Shown: piece after piece, positions 7,439 through 15,357 of the stretch
Layout: each line of letters starts with the position of its first letter
How positions within the stretch are numbered: the stretch's first letter is position 1
Assembly (NCBI GenBank): GCA_964424985.1
Contig: CAYRKQ010000008.1
Span: 1 to 34,467, forward strand
Length of the DNA: 34,467 nt
Source: CAYRKQ01 sp964424985
GTDB taxonomy: Bacteria; Patescibacteriota; Saccharimonadia; Saccharimonadales; UBA7683
Reading direction: 5' to 3'
The notes under the pieces: model-generated
What the model was told of the DNA's origin: nothing
Database searches by the model: none
The model's input: the letters and a program-made list of their open reading frames with translations, nothing else
Position numbers and translations under genes: made by a program

Positions 7439-7724
7439 AGAGCCCTAAGTTGCCTAATTGTCCCATCATGGGCTTCATTTTTTCGGCGGCTAGTTGCTGA
7501 CTTTCGGTAATGGCCTGTTTCACTGCTTCTTCGATCCAGGTTTCAAGCTCGCGGATATCCTTCAAATCGACTTGGTCAGGGTCGATGGTGATCTTTTTCA
7601 ATTTCTGCTCGCCGTTAATTTGTACGGTCACCGCACCGTCGCCGGCTTCAACCTCGACAATTGTTTTGGAAAGCTCTTTTTGTAACTTCTTTACTTGCAT
7701 AAGCATCTTTGCTTGGTCTAACAT
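7437..7724 (-). CDS. YbaB/EbfC nucleoid-associated protein
   Basis: 95 aa, the usual length. It starts MLDQAKMLMQVKKLQKEL and continues with the family's beta core (VEVEAGDGAVTVQINGEQKL, ITIDPD) and C-terminal helix (VKQAITESQQLAAEKM). YbaB dimers bind DNA and are commonly encoded between dnaX and recR; here a membrane-protein gene and dnaB are inserted before it. AAGGAGG lies five bases before the ATG. A TATACT -10 about 23 bases upstream gives a short normal leader, unlike the leaderless genes around it. Confidence 0.95.
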   Translation of the reverse strand: MLDQAKMLMQVKKLQKELSKTIVEVEAGDGAVTVQINGEQKLKKITIDPDQVDLKDIRELETWIEEAVKQAITESQQLAAEKMKPMMGQLGNLGL

Positions 7725-7762
7725 GTTCTCCTCCTTTATTTACTACTAGTATACCGTATTTG

Positions 7763-9217
7763 CTAGAGAGTCGTCACAATCCAGCGAACATTATTTTCTC
7801 GAGTACTACTGTTGAGGGACGTATGTATTCCTGAATTCACGAGTGGCTTGTTGCCGTAGCTAATAATACGTTGCCCACTGCTGAGTTCTATGGGGTCAGA
7901 TTTTAAGACAAAGCTAATTTGACACGTATGTTTGGCGCTCTCGACTAAAGTGACTATCTCCTGGGGTGCTCCAATGATGACACAGTCCCCTTCTTTCGTT
8001 AGCTCTTGCTGGAGCAGTTTGAGATCTGGCGTGAACACGGTGCGGGTGGCAGTTTGATTAGGCCAGAGTACAAAGTATGACTGGTAGTGTAAAACGGCGG
8101 TGGTGGCTATCATAATAGCCACTGGAACGTACAGTACCACTTTGGCGTAAGGGTTTTTTGGGAAGGTTCGTTGCCAACGGTGGATGAAGTGACGCAGGCC
8201 AGCTGTCATAAAAATTGCCGCAGGAACCAAGAGGAGGCTTCCGCCTCGTGATCCGGAACTCAGGCCACTTGCCACGGCAAGCACCACGGCGCTGCTAATA
8301 ACAATTATGTTGAGGCGGTTAACGCGGGTGACCCAGAGCATCATCAGCCCAAATAACATAAAGACGAATTCAAAGAAACGAATTAAGAAGATGTCGCTTG
8401 GACCAAGCAGCGGATTATTATCTGGCCAAATCATTACTATACCACTTGAATTAATAACAAGATTTTTGAAGTAGTCCCACATAGAGAGCGTGCCAACAAG
8501 TCCAAATAGTGTCTTTAGAAACGCTATGTCTTTTACTGAAAAGAAGATAACTAGGCTGGTGGCTACAAGTAAGAGGCTTGCTGAGCCGACTTTTACAGCA
8601 TTCGGAGCTTCGATGATTCGCTTTTTGAACATGCCGCACAGACCAACGCCAATTGTTACCGTAACAACAGCGTAAATGCCGTACGGTATAAACAGCAACA
8701 TACTGGCACCAAGGGCGTAGGCTAAAAGCCAGTTGGTCTTTTTTTCAATCAATTTCATGAGTGAAAAAATCATCAGGCAGAACCAGAGGCTGAATTCTAT
8801 CGAGCCGGTTCCCAGGCGGGCAATAAATAAAAACCAATCGGCGCTAAGCAGGAGTGCCGTGGTGAGCAGGGCGGTGACTTTTCCAAACCACTTTTTTAAT
8901 AAGCTGTAGAGCAGTAGCACGGTGACCGCGGCAATGATGATGCTTGGCAGACGAAGGCTGATAGCCGACACACCAAAGAGGTGCATGCTGAGCCATTGCA
9001 GCACGGAATGAAGTGGATAGATTGGCTGAGCAATAAAATCTGTCAGGGTTATGTTGCGGGCGGCTGTCACTAGTTCACTCTGGCTGATTCCCGGTGCGAT
9101 TGATCCAAGCCGCCAGGTAAAAAAGTAAATTGAAAACAAGAAAATGATAAAGTAGGCAAAGATGTAACGGTAGTTGTAGAGCACCAGGCTGCGCAGCGTG
9201 CTAAGTTTTAACTTCAT
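7763..9217 (-). CDS. Polytopic membrane protein, GT39/ArnT-like
   Basis: 484 aa with a cytosolic start, about ten hydrophobic segments through residue 390 and a soluble C-terminal domain (about 395-484). The overall plan resembles family 39 (ArnT/PMT) glycosyltransferases that use polyprenyl-linked sugars. After the first membrane segment the family's acidic motif region reads LGSIAPGISQSELVTAARN, with Glu but no clear Asp-Glu pair, so activity is uncertain. A TATACT -10 (after TGG) is nine bases before the ATG. Its place between dnaB and ybaB suggests no functional link with replication. Confidence 0.65.
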   Translation of the reverse strand: MKLKLSTLRSLVLYNYRYIFAYFIIFLFSIYFFTWRLGSIAPGISQSELVTAARNITLTDFIAQPIYPLHSVLQWLSMHLFGVSAISLRLPSIIIAAVTVLLLYSLLKKWFGKVTALLTTALLLSADWFLFIARLGTGSIEFSLWFCLMIFSLMKLIEKKTNWLLAYALGASMLLFIPYGIYAVVTVTIGVGLCGMFKKRIIEAPNAVKVGSASLLLVATSLVIFFSVKDIAFLKTLFGLVGTLSMWDYFKNLVINSSGIVMIWPDNNPLLGPSDIFLIRFFEFVFMLFGLMMLWVTRVNRLNIIVISSAVVLAVASGLSSGSRGGSLLLVPAAIFMTAGLRHFIHRWQRTFPKNPYAKVVLYVPVAIMIATTAVLHYQSYFVLWPNQTATRTVFTPDLKLLQQELTKEGDCVIIGAPQEIVTLVESAKHTCQISFVLKSDPIELSSGQRIISYGNKPLVNSGIHTSLNSSTRENNVRWIVTTL

Positions 9218-9241
9218 TATCTTTCTAGTATACCATTTGGT

Positions 9242-9425
9242 ACTAGTTTAAATAACAAAACCCAAGCACCAAAATACAAATAAATTACAAATATTCAAAC
9301 TACAATGTTCAAAACCTTACGTTTACCATTCTCGGGGATGACGTACCTTAAGGTTTTGGTGTTCGGTTTGGAAATTGGTATTTCGGAATTATTTGGGATT
9401 TATTATTTGGAGCTTGTAATTTCCC
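9242..9425. repeat. Long imperfect inverted repeat between dnaB and the membrane gene
   Basis: About 185 bp without a gene. The left arm, from AATAACAAAACCCAAGCACC to TTCAAAACCTTA, matches the reverse complement of the right arm, from TAAGGTTTTGGTGTTC to GGAGCTTGTAATTTCC. About 28 bp lie between the arms. The sequence is AT-rich with short-period CAAAT/CCAA wording, and similar intergenic units are common in CPR genomes as I recall. The hairpin RNA could end transcription. Confidence 0.75.
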
Positions 9426-9427
9426 AA

Positions 9428-10780
9428 CTAGTGGCTGGTATCGAGGGAAAGGAACTTTAGTTGTTCGGGGTGGAAGTACAGTTCAATTCTGCCAGTTGGG
9501 CCGTTACGGTGTTTGGCGATGATGAGGTCGGTGATGTGCTGACGGTCGGTTTCGGGGTTGTAGTAGTCTTCGCGGTAGATAAACATGACAATATCGGCAT
9601 CTTGCTCAATGGAACCGGATTCACGCAGGTCGGAAAGTTGCGGAATTTTATCGGGGCGCTGCTCAACGCTACGCGAAAGCTGGCTGAGTGCTACAACGGG
9701 TACATTTAATTCACGGGCAATCAGCTTCAGGCCGCGGGAGATTTCAGAAATTTCTTGGACGCGGTTGAAATCGTTACCACGGCCGGCGCCGGTCATCAAC
9801 TGCAAATAGTCAACCACAATTAACCCGAGTGGATGCTTATTGGCTTCGCGTCGGGCCTTGGTGCGCATTTCCAAGACGCTGATACCAGGGGTGTCATCAA
9901 TAAATATCGGGGTTTCGCTTAAAGACCCCATGGCGTGACCAAGCTTTTCAAAATCTTCGTCGTTTAAATCACCGGTGCGAATGCGCCAGGCGTCAACACC
10001 GGCCTCGGCGGCTAACATTCTGTCTACTAACTGATCTTTACTCATCTCCAGGCTGAAGAATAAAACGGCTTCTTTTTCAAACGAGGCGACATTTTGCACC
10101 AGGTTTCCAACCAAGGTAGTTTTACCCATGGCCGGCCTGGCGGCGAGGACAATCAGATCAGAACGCTGCAAGCCAGAGGTTTTTTTGTCCAGGTCTGTCC
10201 AGCCGGTGCGAATACCTCTGAGGGCGCCTTTATTTTTATGCAGTTCATCGAGGCGGTCAAAGCCTTCAGCTAAAATTTGTTCAATTGAAATTAAATCTTG
10301 CTTGAGCGTGCGCTGCGAAACACTGAATAATCGAGCTTCGGCTTGTTCTAAAATTTCTTGCACGCTGGCAGCGTTATCGTCAAAGCTCATGCGCGTGATG
10401 TCTTCCGAGGCTTTTATGAGTTTGCGGCGCATGGCTTTTTCGGCCACGATATCGGCGTAGTGTTCGCCGTGGGCAGCCGTTGGGACGGCATTGGTGAGCT
10501 GTGTCAGGTAGCTGGATCCACCAACATTTTCCAGTTCGTCGCTATCTTTAAGGGCACTGGAAAGCGTCAGCAAATCGACTGGCTTATTCTGTTCATACAG
10601 GCGCAAAATGGCATTGTAGATGGTGCCGTGACGGGCGTCGTAAAAATCCTCGCTACTGAGCTTGTCGGCCACGGCGGTAATCACATCTTGCTCAATTAAA
10701 ATTGAACCAAGCAGACTCACCTCCGCGTCAATATTTTGCGGTGGAACGGTTGCTCCTTTGTTGTCAGTTGGCGTGGGCAT
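9428..10780 (-). CDS. dnaB: Replicative DNA helicase DnaB
   Basis: 450 aa, normal length. The N-terminal domain (about 12-115, PQNIDAEVSLLGSILI) is followed by a linker and the RecA-like motor. Walker A is ARPAMGKTT (214-222), Walker B is GLIVVDYLQLM, and downstream come SQLSRSVEQRPDK, LSDLRESGSIEQDAD and the arginine-finger region KHRNGPTG. DnaB unwinds the fork as a hexamer. The start overlaps the end of dnaX by 17 bp, with GGAGGAGAG inside dnaX as ribosome-binding site, so the two are translationally coupled. Confidence 0.97.
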   Translation of the reverse strand: MPTPTDNKGATVPPQNIDAEVSLLGSILIEQDVITAVADKLSSEDFYDARHGTIYNAILRLYEQNKPVDLLTLSSALKDSDELENVGGSSYLTQLTNAVPTAAHGEHYADIVAEKAMRRKLIKASEDITRMSFDDNAASVQEILEQAEARLFSVSQRTLKQDLISIEQILAEGFDRLDELHKNKGALRGIRTGWTDLDKKTSGLQRSDLIVLAARPAMGKTTLVGNLVQNVASFEKEAVLFFSLEMSKDQLVDRMLAAEAGVDAWRIRTGDLNDEDFEKLGHAMGSLSETPIFIDDTPGISVLEMRTKARREANKHPLGLIVVDYLQLMTGAGRGNDFNRVQEISEISRGLKLIARELNVPVVALSQLSRSVEQRPDKIPQLSDLRESGSIEQDADIVMFIYREDYYNPETDRQHITDLIIAKHRNGPTGRIELYFHPEQLKFLSLDTSH

Positions 10781-12311
10781 CTACGATCTCTCCTCCGCCC
10801 ATCATATCTTGAATACCGGCAATAAGTGAAGCATGAGCAGGATCAGGGGTGGGTGCTGGAGCGGCAGCTACCGGTTGAGATTTTTTCAGACTGGCGTCAA
10901 CGACTGTTTCAATAACAGGGGTAAAGTTGAGAAAATTCGAGGTAATGTTTGCCATGAGAGTAATGTTTTTAATATCCTGCATTCGTTTTTGGTGAAAGGG
11001 AAACTGAAAGCCCAGCGTTAATGTTTCATTGTTGAGGCTTGGTTTTGCCAGCCGCATGACGGTGTAGAGTGAACTATTTTGTTCCTTCACTTCTTGCAAA
11101 ACATCTGGCCAAAACTCTTCCAATGCTTCTGATGCTTCGGTAGCTTGTTTTTTAGCGACTGGTTTTTTAGGTTTTTCTTCTGGGGGGGCATTTTTTGTTA
11201 GCGCTTTGGGCGGAGCTTCAGCTTTTACCTCTTCTTTCGAAACAGATGTAGACACCTTTGTTACCGGTGCTGCAGCGCTGGTAGGTTTTGACACGGTAGC
11301 AACTTTTTTGATTGGCGTCTCAGCGGCAGGCGGGGGCGTATGTTGGGATAGCGCCAGAGCGAGGAGCGCTGTTTCGAGCGTAATAGCCGGATACGAGCTG
11401 CTGCCCACTTCTAATAAGTCACGTAGCAAGGTTAGCATGGCGTGGTTGGGAGTGTGTTTTCGAGTGGCGGCCACTAATTGCTTGGCAATAACAACAGGTG
11501 AAATCCCCTGCTCTTCCAGGGTTCTGAGTTGTTTAATGACTGATTCGGTGTTTCCGGCACTGGCCTCTTCAAGCAGCGATGCTATTTCATCGTCTCGCGG
11601 CATGCCCAGCAGCTCTTCAACCGCCGCTTGCGTGACGGGTTGTGGCAAATGGCTTATTTGGTCAAGCAAGCTGATGCTATCTCGTAAACCGCCCTCGCCA
11701 TGCCTGGCAATGAGCGTCAGAGCCTCGTCTTCAATAGCAATCTCTTCTTGCCCGGCAATGGTGCGCAGATGTGCGGCGGCTTGATCAACCGGCACGCTAC
11801 GAAAGGTGTGGCGCTGGGTACGGCTAACAATGGTGGCTGGGAGCTTGTGCATTTCCGTGGTCGCGAGAATAAAAACAACGTGAGCTGGCGGTTCTTCCAG
11901 TGTTTTAAGCAGTGCATTGAAACTTTCCGGCGTAAGCATGTGGACTTCGTCGATGATATAGACCTTGTACTCGGCATTGACCGGAGCAAGGTTTACTTTT
12001 TCGCGCAGATCTCTGATGTCATCAATGCGGCGGTTGCTGGCGGCATCAATTTCAATAATATCTAAATGAGTGGCATCGTCGATGTAGGGAATCTTGTTAA
12101 TTTCATGCGCTAGAATGCGGGCAATGGAGGTCTTCCCCACCCCTTTTGGGCCGGTGAATAAGTAGGCGTGAGAAATCTTCCCTGTTTTAATGGCATTTTC
12201 GAGCGTTTTTGTGACATGCTCCTGCCCAACAATCTCAGCAAGAGATTTTGAACGGTACTTCCGATACAGCGCCCTCCGATCAGGCTGCGCCACCTTTTTC
12301 TTTTCTCCCAT
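10764..12311 (-). CDS. dnaX: DNA polymerase III tau/gamma subunit, zinc module missing
   Basis: 515 aa from MGEKKKVAQPDRRALYRKYR. Clamp-loader ATPase: Walker A GPKGVGKTS (54-62), Walker B VYIIDEVHML, sensor 1 with ILATTEMHKLP, and arginine-finger SRTQRH. A low-complexity Lys/Ala/Pro linker (about 335-410) leads to a tau-like C-terminal domain. The Cys4 zinc module that normally sits between Walker A and EIDAASN is deleted (HEINKIPYIDDATHLDIIEIDAAS). The start at 12311 is preferred over Met codons at 12362 and 12323 because an extended -10 (TGATATAAT) ends just after the upstream Met, leaving a leader of 3-4 bases. Confidence 0.95.
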   Translation of the reverse strand: MGEKKKVAQPDRRALYRKYRSKSLAEIVGQEHVTKTLENAIKTGKISHAYLFTGPKGVGKTSIARILAHEINKIPYIDDATHLDIIEIDAASNRRIDDIRDLREKVNLAPVNAEYKVYIIDEVHMLTPESFNALLKTLEEPPAHVVFILATTEMHKLPATIVSRTQRHTFRSVPVDQAAAHLRTIAGQEEIAIEDEALTLIARHGEGGLRDSISLLDQISHLPQPVTQAAVEELLGMPRDDEIASLLEEASAGNTESVIKQLRTLEEQGISPVVIAKQLVAATRKHTPNHAMLTLLRDLLEVGSSSYPAITLETALLALALSQHTPPPAAETPIKKVATVSKPTSAAAPVTKVSTSVSKEEVKAEAPPKALTKNAPPEEKPKKPVAKKQATEASEALEEFWPDVLQEVKEQNSSLYTVMRLAKPSLNNETLTLGFQFPFHQKRMQDIKNITLMANITSNFLNFTPVIETVVDASLKKSQPVAAAPAPTPDPAHASLIAGIQDMMGGGEIVDAHAN

Positions 12312-12321
12312 AGTACTATCC

Positions 12322-12330
12322 ATTATATCA
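12322..12330 (-). promoter_or_regulatory. Extended -10 promoter of dnaX
   Basis: Minus strand TGA-TATAAT, ten bases before the ATG at 12311. Confidence 0.6.
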
Positions 12331-12400
12331 CTGCCCTTGATCAACAATGATGTGCTATTCACTGCAATAATGGTACATCATAGTAGAGGAAGTTCAAACC

Positions 12401-12847
12401 TTAATCAAACTTGGAGTCGAAGAAGTTCTTACCGGATTTAATTGACTCTATATATTTTTCCACTGGTGGGAATAGTGGTGACGGCAGTTTCTCTAAATCA
12501 AACCACTTCCACTCTGATGTTTCTTCGGGCGAACTGTTTATAGGGTCACCTGAAACCCAGTCTGCCAAAAAGCTAACGTCAACATAATGCTTAGGTTGTA
12601 GCTGTGTAAAGTTAACCACTCCCAAAAAGCGCACATTATTAACTATAAGCCCCTCACCTGCCTCCTCATGTAATTCTCTTAGTGCCGCCTCCTCCAAAGA
12701 CTCACCTATTTCGATATGACCACCGCCACTTCCCCAATAATTTTTGCCGAGTGTTCCACGGCGTTGGTGTAGCATAACAAAATTTTTACCTGACGATGAC
12801 TTTATAACCAGTATCCCTACGCCAACTTTTGGTCGATCTCCGTTCAT
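12401..12847 (-). CDS. NUDIX hydrolase
   Basis: 148 aa with a complete Nudix box: G43-x5-E49-x7-R57-E58-L-x-E61-E62-x-G64 (GHIEIGESLEEAALRELHEE...). Such enzymes split nucleoside diphosphates linked to another moiety, such as oxidised dNTPs, and need Mg2+. The wording around the box (LHQRRGTLGKNYWGSGGG) resembles the ADP-ribose/MutT-type nucleotide hydrolases; the substrate is not predictable. The C-terminus is short and charged. An extended -10 six bases before the ATG predicts a leaderless message. Confidence 0.92.
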   Translation of the reverse strand: MNGDRPKVGVGILVIKSSSGKNFVMLHQRRGTLGKNYWGSGGGHIEIGESLEEAALRELHEEAGEGLIVNNVRFLGVVNFTQLQPKHYVDVSFLADWVSGDPINSSPEETSEWKWFDLEKLPSPLFPPVEKYIESIKSGKNFFDSKFD

Positions 12848-12862
12848 GTATTTACTATAGCA
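12848..12862 (-). promoter_or_regulatory. Extended -10 promoter, leaderless NUDIX gene
   Basis: Minus strand TGC-TATAGT (12854-12862), AAATAC, ATG at 12847. Confidence 0.65.
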
Positions 12863-12973
12863 AAAACTCCTACAGATGTAGAGGTTTGAACGTTTATATC
12901 TTGCTACTCAAAATTACAGATTAAGAATACTTGGTAAACCGGAAAGGATTTGAAACTAAATATAATCAATATG

Positions 12974-13483
12974 CTAAAGAGCGGCTTCGAGGGCGGCCCA
13001 TTCTACGTCTGTGTCGTCTTCGGGGAGGACTACGCTGACTTGGTCGCCTACATGGCCTTTAAAGTAGGTGACGCTGGCGAGCAGTACTTTGTATTCTTTG
13101 CCGGCCACTTCAACGAAGTAACCGCCGTCGTGCTGCAGCAGTGTACCAATCACTTGCTTACGCGGGATTGGCCCGATTTGCTTATAAATGAAGCTGCCAT
13201 CATCCGCAATGGTGAGTTTTAGAATGTCGCCCTGAATCAGCTTTGATTTACTGGCGTAGTTGGCTGGTACGGGGTATGTTTTGCCGTCTGGCCCGAGCAT
13301 GTTCTGGCCGTCAAAGACGCCCTCAATTACTTTGCCGGCAACTTCTTCGCGCGGCATGTTGGCAATGGTTGGATCGTCACCTACTACACTGTTGAGCAGC
13401 TCTCTCGCGGCTGCTAAGTTTGTTTCTGCTTCCATTAAGAGCGCCTTCAGGCGTTTAACTTGTTTTTCTGGTAATTCTGACAT
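12974..13483 (-). CDS. Conserved-looking protein of unknown function
   Basis: 169 aa starting MSELPEKQVKRLKALLMEAE. Residues 3-45 form a likely helical hairpin or coiled coil; the rest is beta-rich, with GVFDGQNMLGPDGKTYPVP, YASKSKLIQGDILKLTI, KQIGPIPRKQVIGTLLQ and a C-terminal GDQVSVVLPEDD...EWAALEAAL. The helix-then-barrel plan recalls RNA- or RNAP-binding factors such as GreA, but no GreA motif is present, so I give no function. The start at 13483 follows AAGGG by 8 bases; the frame extended to 13627 crosses the promoter at 13527-13555. Confidence 0.75.
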   Translation of the reverse strand: MSELPEKQVKRLKALLMEAETNLAAARELLNSVVGDDPTIANMPREEVAGKVIEGVFDGQNMLGPDGKTYPVPANYASKSKLIQGDILKLTIADDGSFIYKQIGPIPRKQVIGTLLQHDGGYFVEVAGKEYKVLLASVTYFKGHVGDQVSVVLPEDDTDVEWAALEAAL

Positions 13484-13526
13484 GTGATAAACCCTTATTT
13501 TTATTTGACTCGCATCTATCAAGCAC

Positions 13527-13555
13527 ACATTAGCATGTTGTGAAAATGATGTCAA
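13527..13555 (-). promoter_or_regulatory. Strong sigma70-type promoter
   Basis: Minus strand: -35 TTGACA (13550-13555), 17-bp spacer ending TGC, -10 TAATGT (13527-13532). The leader to the ATG at 13483 is about 37 bases. Confidence 0.75.
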
Positions 13556-13666
13556 TAAAATACACACAGTTTTTCCACAGGTCAATAATAAAAAGCTTAA
13601 AAAGCCAGACTGTTGAGTTATATACAATGGCAGGAGCTCGTGAAATATGCCAGGGGTAGTGCCGGT

Positions 13667-13682
13667 ACGCTACATGTAGCGT
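13667..13682. promoter_or_regulatory. 16-bp perfect palindrome, candidate operator
   Basis: ACGCTACATGTAGCGT lies 13 bp upstream of the -35 of the LysM-Rpf gene. A perfect 16-bp palindrome without a U-run suits a dimeric regulator site better than a terminator. Confidence 0.4.
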
Positions 13683-13695
13683 GTAAAGAAAATGC

Positions 13696-13724
13696 TTGAC
13701 ACAAAATGCTCATGTTCGTAAGCT
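13696..13724 (+). promoter_or_regulatory. Promoter of the LysM-Rpf gene with a long leader
   Basis: -35 TTGACA (13696-13701), 17-bp spacer, -10 TAAGCT (13719-13724). The leader runs about 118 bases to the ATG at 13850. It contains a GCGTGTT/AACACGC hairpin near 13733-13764, then an A-rich unstructured stretch and AAAGGAGG. No known riboswitch was recognised. Confidence 0.65.
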
Positions 13725-13849
13725 AGTCTTTGCGTGTTTTGAAAATGAGACAGACGAACACGCCACATACCCAGATATCCAAAAACAAATAATGTAAAAA
13801 CAACAAGACGGATATTATGTGAGGGTTCTAAAAGGAGGAAAGTAATATT

Positions 13850-14473
13850 ATGCGTAAAACCGCACTATTAGCGGCTATATTTGTTGCGACGTTCATGTTC
13901 GTGACCAGTAGCCATCAAGTCTCGGCTGCCAAGCAGTCAGAAGGTAAGAAAAAGGAAAAAATTGTGGTGGTGCAATCTGGCGATTCACTTAGCGCCATAG
14001 CCACCAATCATAAAACAACCTATGAGAGATTGTTCTATGCCAATAAGAAAATTCAGGATCCGAATGTAATTCACCCTGGTGAAAAAGTTCGTATTCCGGG
14101 GAAAAAAGAAAAGCTCAAGAAGCGTGCTATGCCTGGCGCAATAACTACCCAGTCGGTTGTCACTCAACCAGTACAAAGTACGTACGCTGCCCCTAGCCCG
14201 CAACCGCAGCCAGCGGTAGCCACAAGCTCAGCTGGTGCTGGGGTGTGGGATCAGATTGCTGCTTGTGAATCAGGCGGTAACTGGGCTATTAACACCGGTA
14301 ACGGCTACTACGGTGGCCTGCAGTTTAGCGCCTCAAGTTGGCGCGCTGTTGGTGGACAGGGCTTGCCTCACCAGGCAAGTAAAGCTGAGCAGATTAAGCG
14401 CGGCCAAATGCTGCAAGCTCGTCAGGGCTGGGGCGCATGGCCAGCCTGCACGGCTCGACTTGGCCTTAGATAG
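13850..14473 (+). CDS. Secreted LysM protein with Rpf-type muralytic domain
   Basis: 207 aa. A signal peptide (1-26, cleavage near VSA-A) is followed by a LysM domain (about 38-83, VVQSGDSLSAIATNHKTTYE... to HPGEKVRIPG) that holds peptidoglycan. A Pro/Gln/Ala linker (about 95-128) leads to a resuscitation-promoting-factor/transglycosylase-like domain (131-207). Key residues: catalytic Glu140 in ACESGGNW, Cys139 and Cys200 as the usual disulfide, and GYYGGLQFSASSW. Rpf domains are typical of Actinobacteria, the usual hosts of Saccharibacteria, so this enzyme may remodel the host's or its own wall. AAAGGAGG precedes the ATG. Confidence 0.95.
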   Translation: MRKTALLAAIFVATFMFVTSSHQVSAAKQSEGKKKEKIVVVQSGDSLSAIATNHKTTYERLFYANKKIQDPNVIHPGEKVRIPGKKEKLKKRAMPGAITTQSVVTQPVQSTYAAPSPQPQPAVATSSAGAGVWDQIAACESGGNWAINTGNGYYGGLQFSASSWRAVGGQGLPHQASKAEQIKRGQMLQARQGWGAWPACTARLGLR

Positions 14474-14495
14474 GCTGCCCGTAACCTAAAGTGAA

Positions 14496-14523
14496 GAAAC
14501 CGCCTCGTGATTGAGGCGGTTTC
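14496..14523 (+). terminator. Hairpin after the LysM-Rpf gene
   Basis: Perfect 11-bp stem GAAACCGCCTC/GAGGCGGTTTC with a 6-base loop, 23 bases after the stop. The U-run is weak (TTTCTGT), and the symmetric stem could also serve the convergent gene at 14550. Confidence 0.75.
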
Positions 14524-14549
14524 TGTGTGAGCGGCAGGAGACGCTACGG

Positions 14550-15146
14550 CTACAAGCGGGTAGCTTGCCAAATGGCAAAGGCTAGTTTACCAGATTGGTT
14601 TCGATAGTTCTCCAGACTCTTTTTGACGGGCTCCTGAGCTTTCTTGACGAGCTTGTCGTCATTTTTTTCGTTCTTTTCACAATCAATTTGTGGAACGTTC
14701 AGCTCACTGAGTGCTTGATCTGAGGTAGCGGCTGCTGCGTCAGCTTTTTCTATCAATTTGACAGAATTTTCCGCGGTAATGCCACCTTCTACTATTGCCT
14801 TTTGGCCTGCATAGTAGATATCTAACCGAGCATCAGCCTGGGTCTTTTTATCTCTAAATGAGTTAATGGCAGACTCTACCTCTGATTGACGCTCCTCACA
14901 GGCTTTTACCTCTTCAGCGTCGTTATCGTTATTGTGGTTATTATTCCACCACTTCCACCAACTTGAGCGCTGATTATCGCCACGGCGCTCTTGTTGTGAG
15001 GAATTTCGGTTATTACGGTCACGGTTGCCATCCTCATTATGTCCGCGCTGAGCGATCGCTACTCCACCCGTACCTGCAATAATTGCCAAGGAACTTACGC
15101 CAATGACGCCATTTTGAATGATTTTCTTTACATTGATATTACTCAT
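14550..15146 (-). CDS. Secreted or anchored protein of unknown function
   Basis: 198 aa with an N-terminal hydrophobic stretch (about 13-32, GVIGVSSLAIIAGTGGVAIA) fitting a signal peptide or anchor. A low-complexity Asn/Arg/Asp/Trp-rich region (33-78, including SSWWKWWNNNHNND) is followed by a helical domain (79-198). That domain has two Cys (about 83 and 154) that could pair outside the cell. No family recognised. AAGGAGG lies five bases before the ATG. Its leader begins with a strong hairpin (15166-15206). Confidence 0.75.
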   Translation of the reverse strand: MSNINVKKIIQNGVIGVSSLAIIAGTGGVAIAQRGHNEDGNRDRNNRNSSQQERRGDNQRSSWWKWWNNNHNNDNDAEEVKACEERQSEVESAINSFRDKKTQADARLDIYYAGQKAIVEGGITAENSVKLIEKADAAAATSDQALSELNVPQIDCEKNEKNDDKLVKKAQEPVKKSLENYRNQSGKLAFAIWQATRL

Positions 15147-15165
15147 TTACACCTCCTTTAGTTTG

Positions 15166-15214
15166 TACGTAGGCTGGGGACGCAGGTGGTGCGTCACCAG
15201 CACGTAGCAGTATA
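15166..15214 (-). promoter_or_regulatory. -10 element and 5'-terminal leader hairpin
   Basis: Minus strand -10 TATACT (15209-15214) places the transcription start near 15202-15206. There a stem begins: TACGT/ACGTA, CTGG/CCAG and GACGCA/TGCGTC around a CCACC loop (15166-15206). A hairpin at the very 5' end, before the Shine-Dalgarno, usually protects mRNA from decay. Confidence 0.45.
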
Positions 15215-15263
15215 AGAAAGGCGCCAATATTTATCTGTCACATTTTTACTTGCAGTGGCGTGA

Positions 15264-15341
15264 TACAATACACTCCTGTTAAAAAAGTGATGGTTTTAGG
15301 GTGAATTATTAAAAAAGACTGCCACTAGGACAGTCTTTTTT
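15264..15341 (+). ncRNA. Candidate small RNA between promoter and terminator
   Basis: Plus strand extended -10 TGA-TACAAT (15261-15269) and the intrinsic terminator at 15311-15341 enclose only about 66 bases. The sole frame is MVLG-stop. This would make a short RNA running toward, and antisense to, the rplL end; no target is evident. Confidence 0.35.
15311..15341. terminator. Bidirectional terminator after rplL
   Basis: AAAAAAGACTG and CAGTCTTTTTT flank a 9-base loop. A and T runs on both sides allow termination in either direction; it lies 17 bp after the rplL stop. Confidence 0.9.
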
Positions 15342-15357
15342 GTATCAAACAGGCGTA

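Noticed and set aside
12848..12973. Hidden small gene
   Set aside because: Only short, poorly started frames; the stretch holds the NUDIX promoter and an AT-rich end region.
13731..13849. ydaO/c-di-AMP riboswitch upstream of the Rpf gene
   Set aside because: That class precedes rpf genes in Actinobacteria, but its conserved core is not visible here; there is only one simple hairpin.
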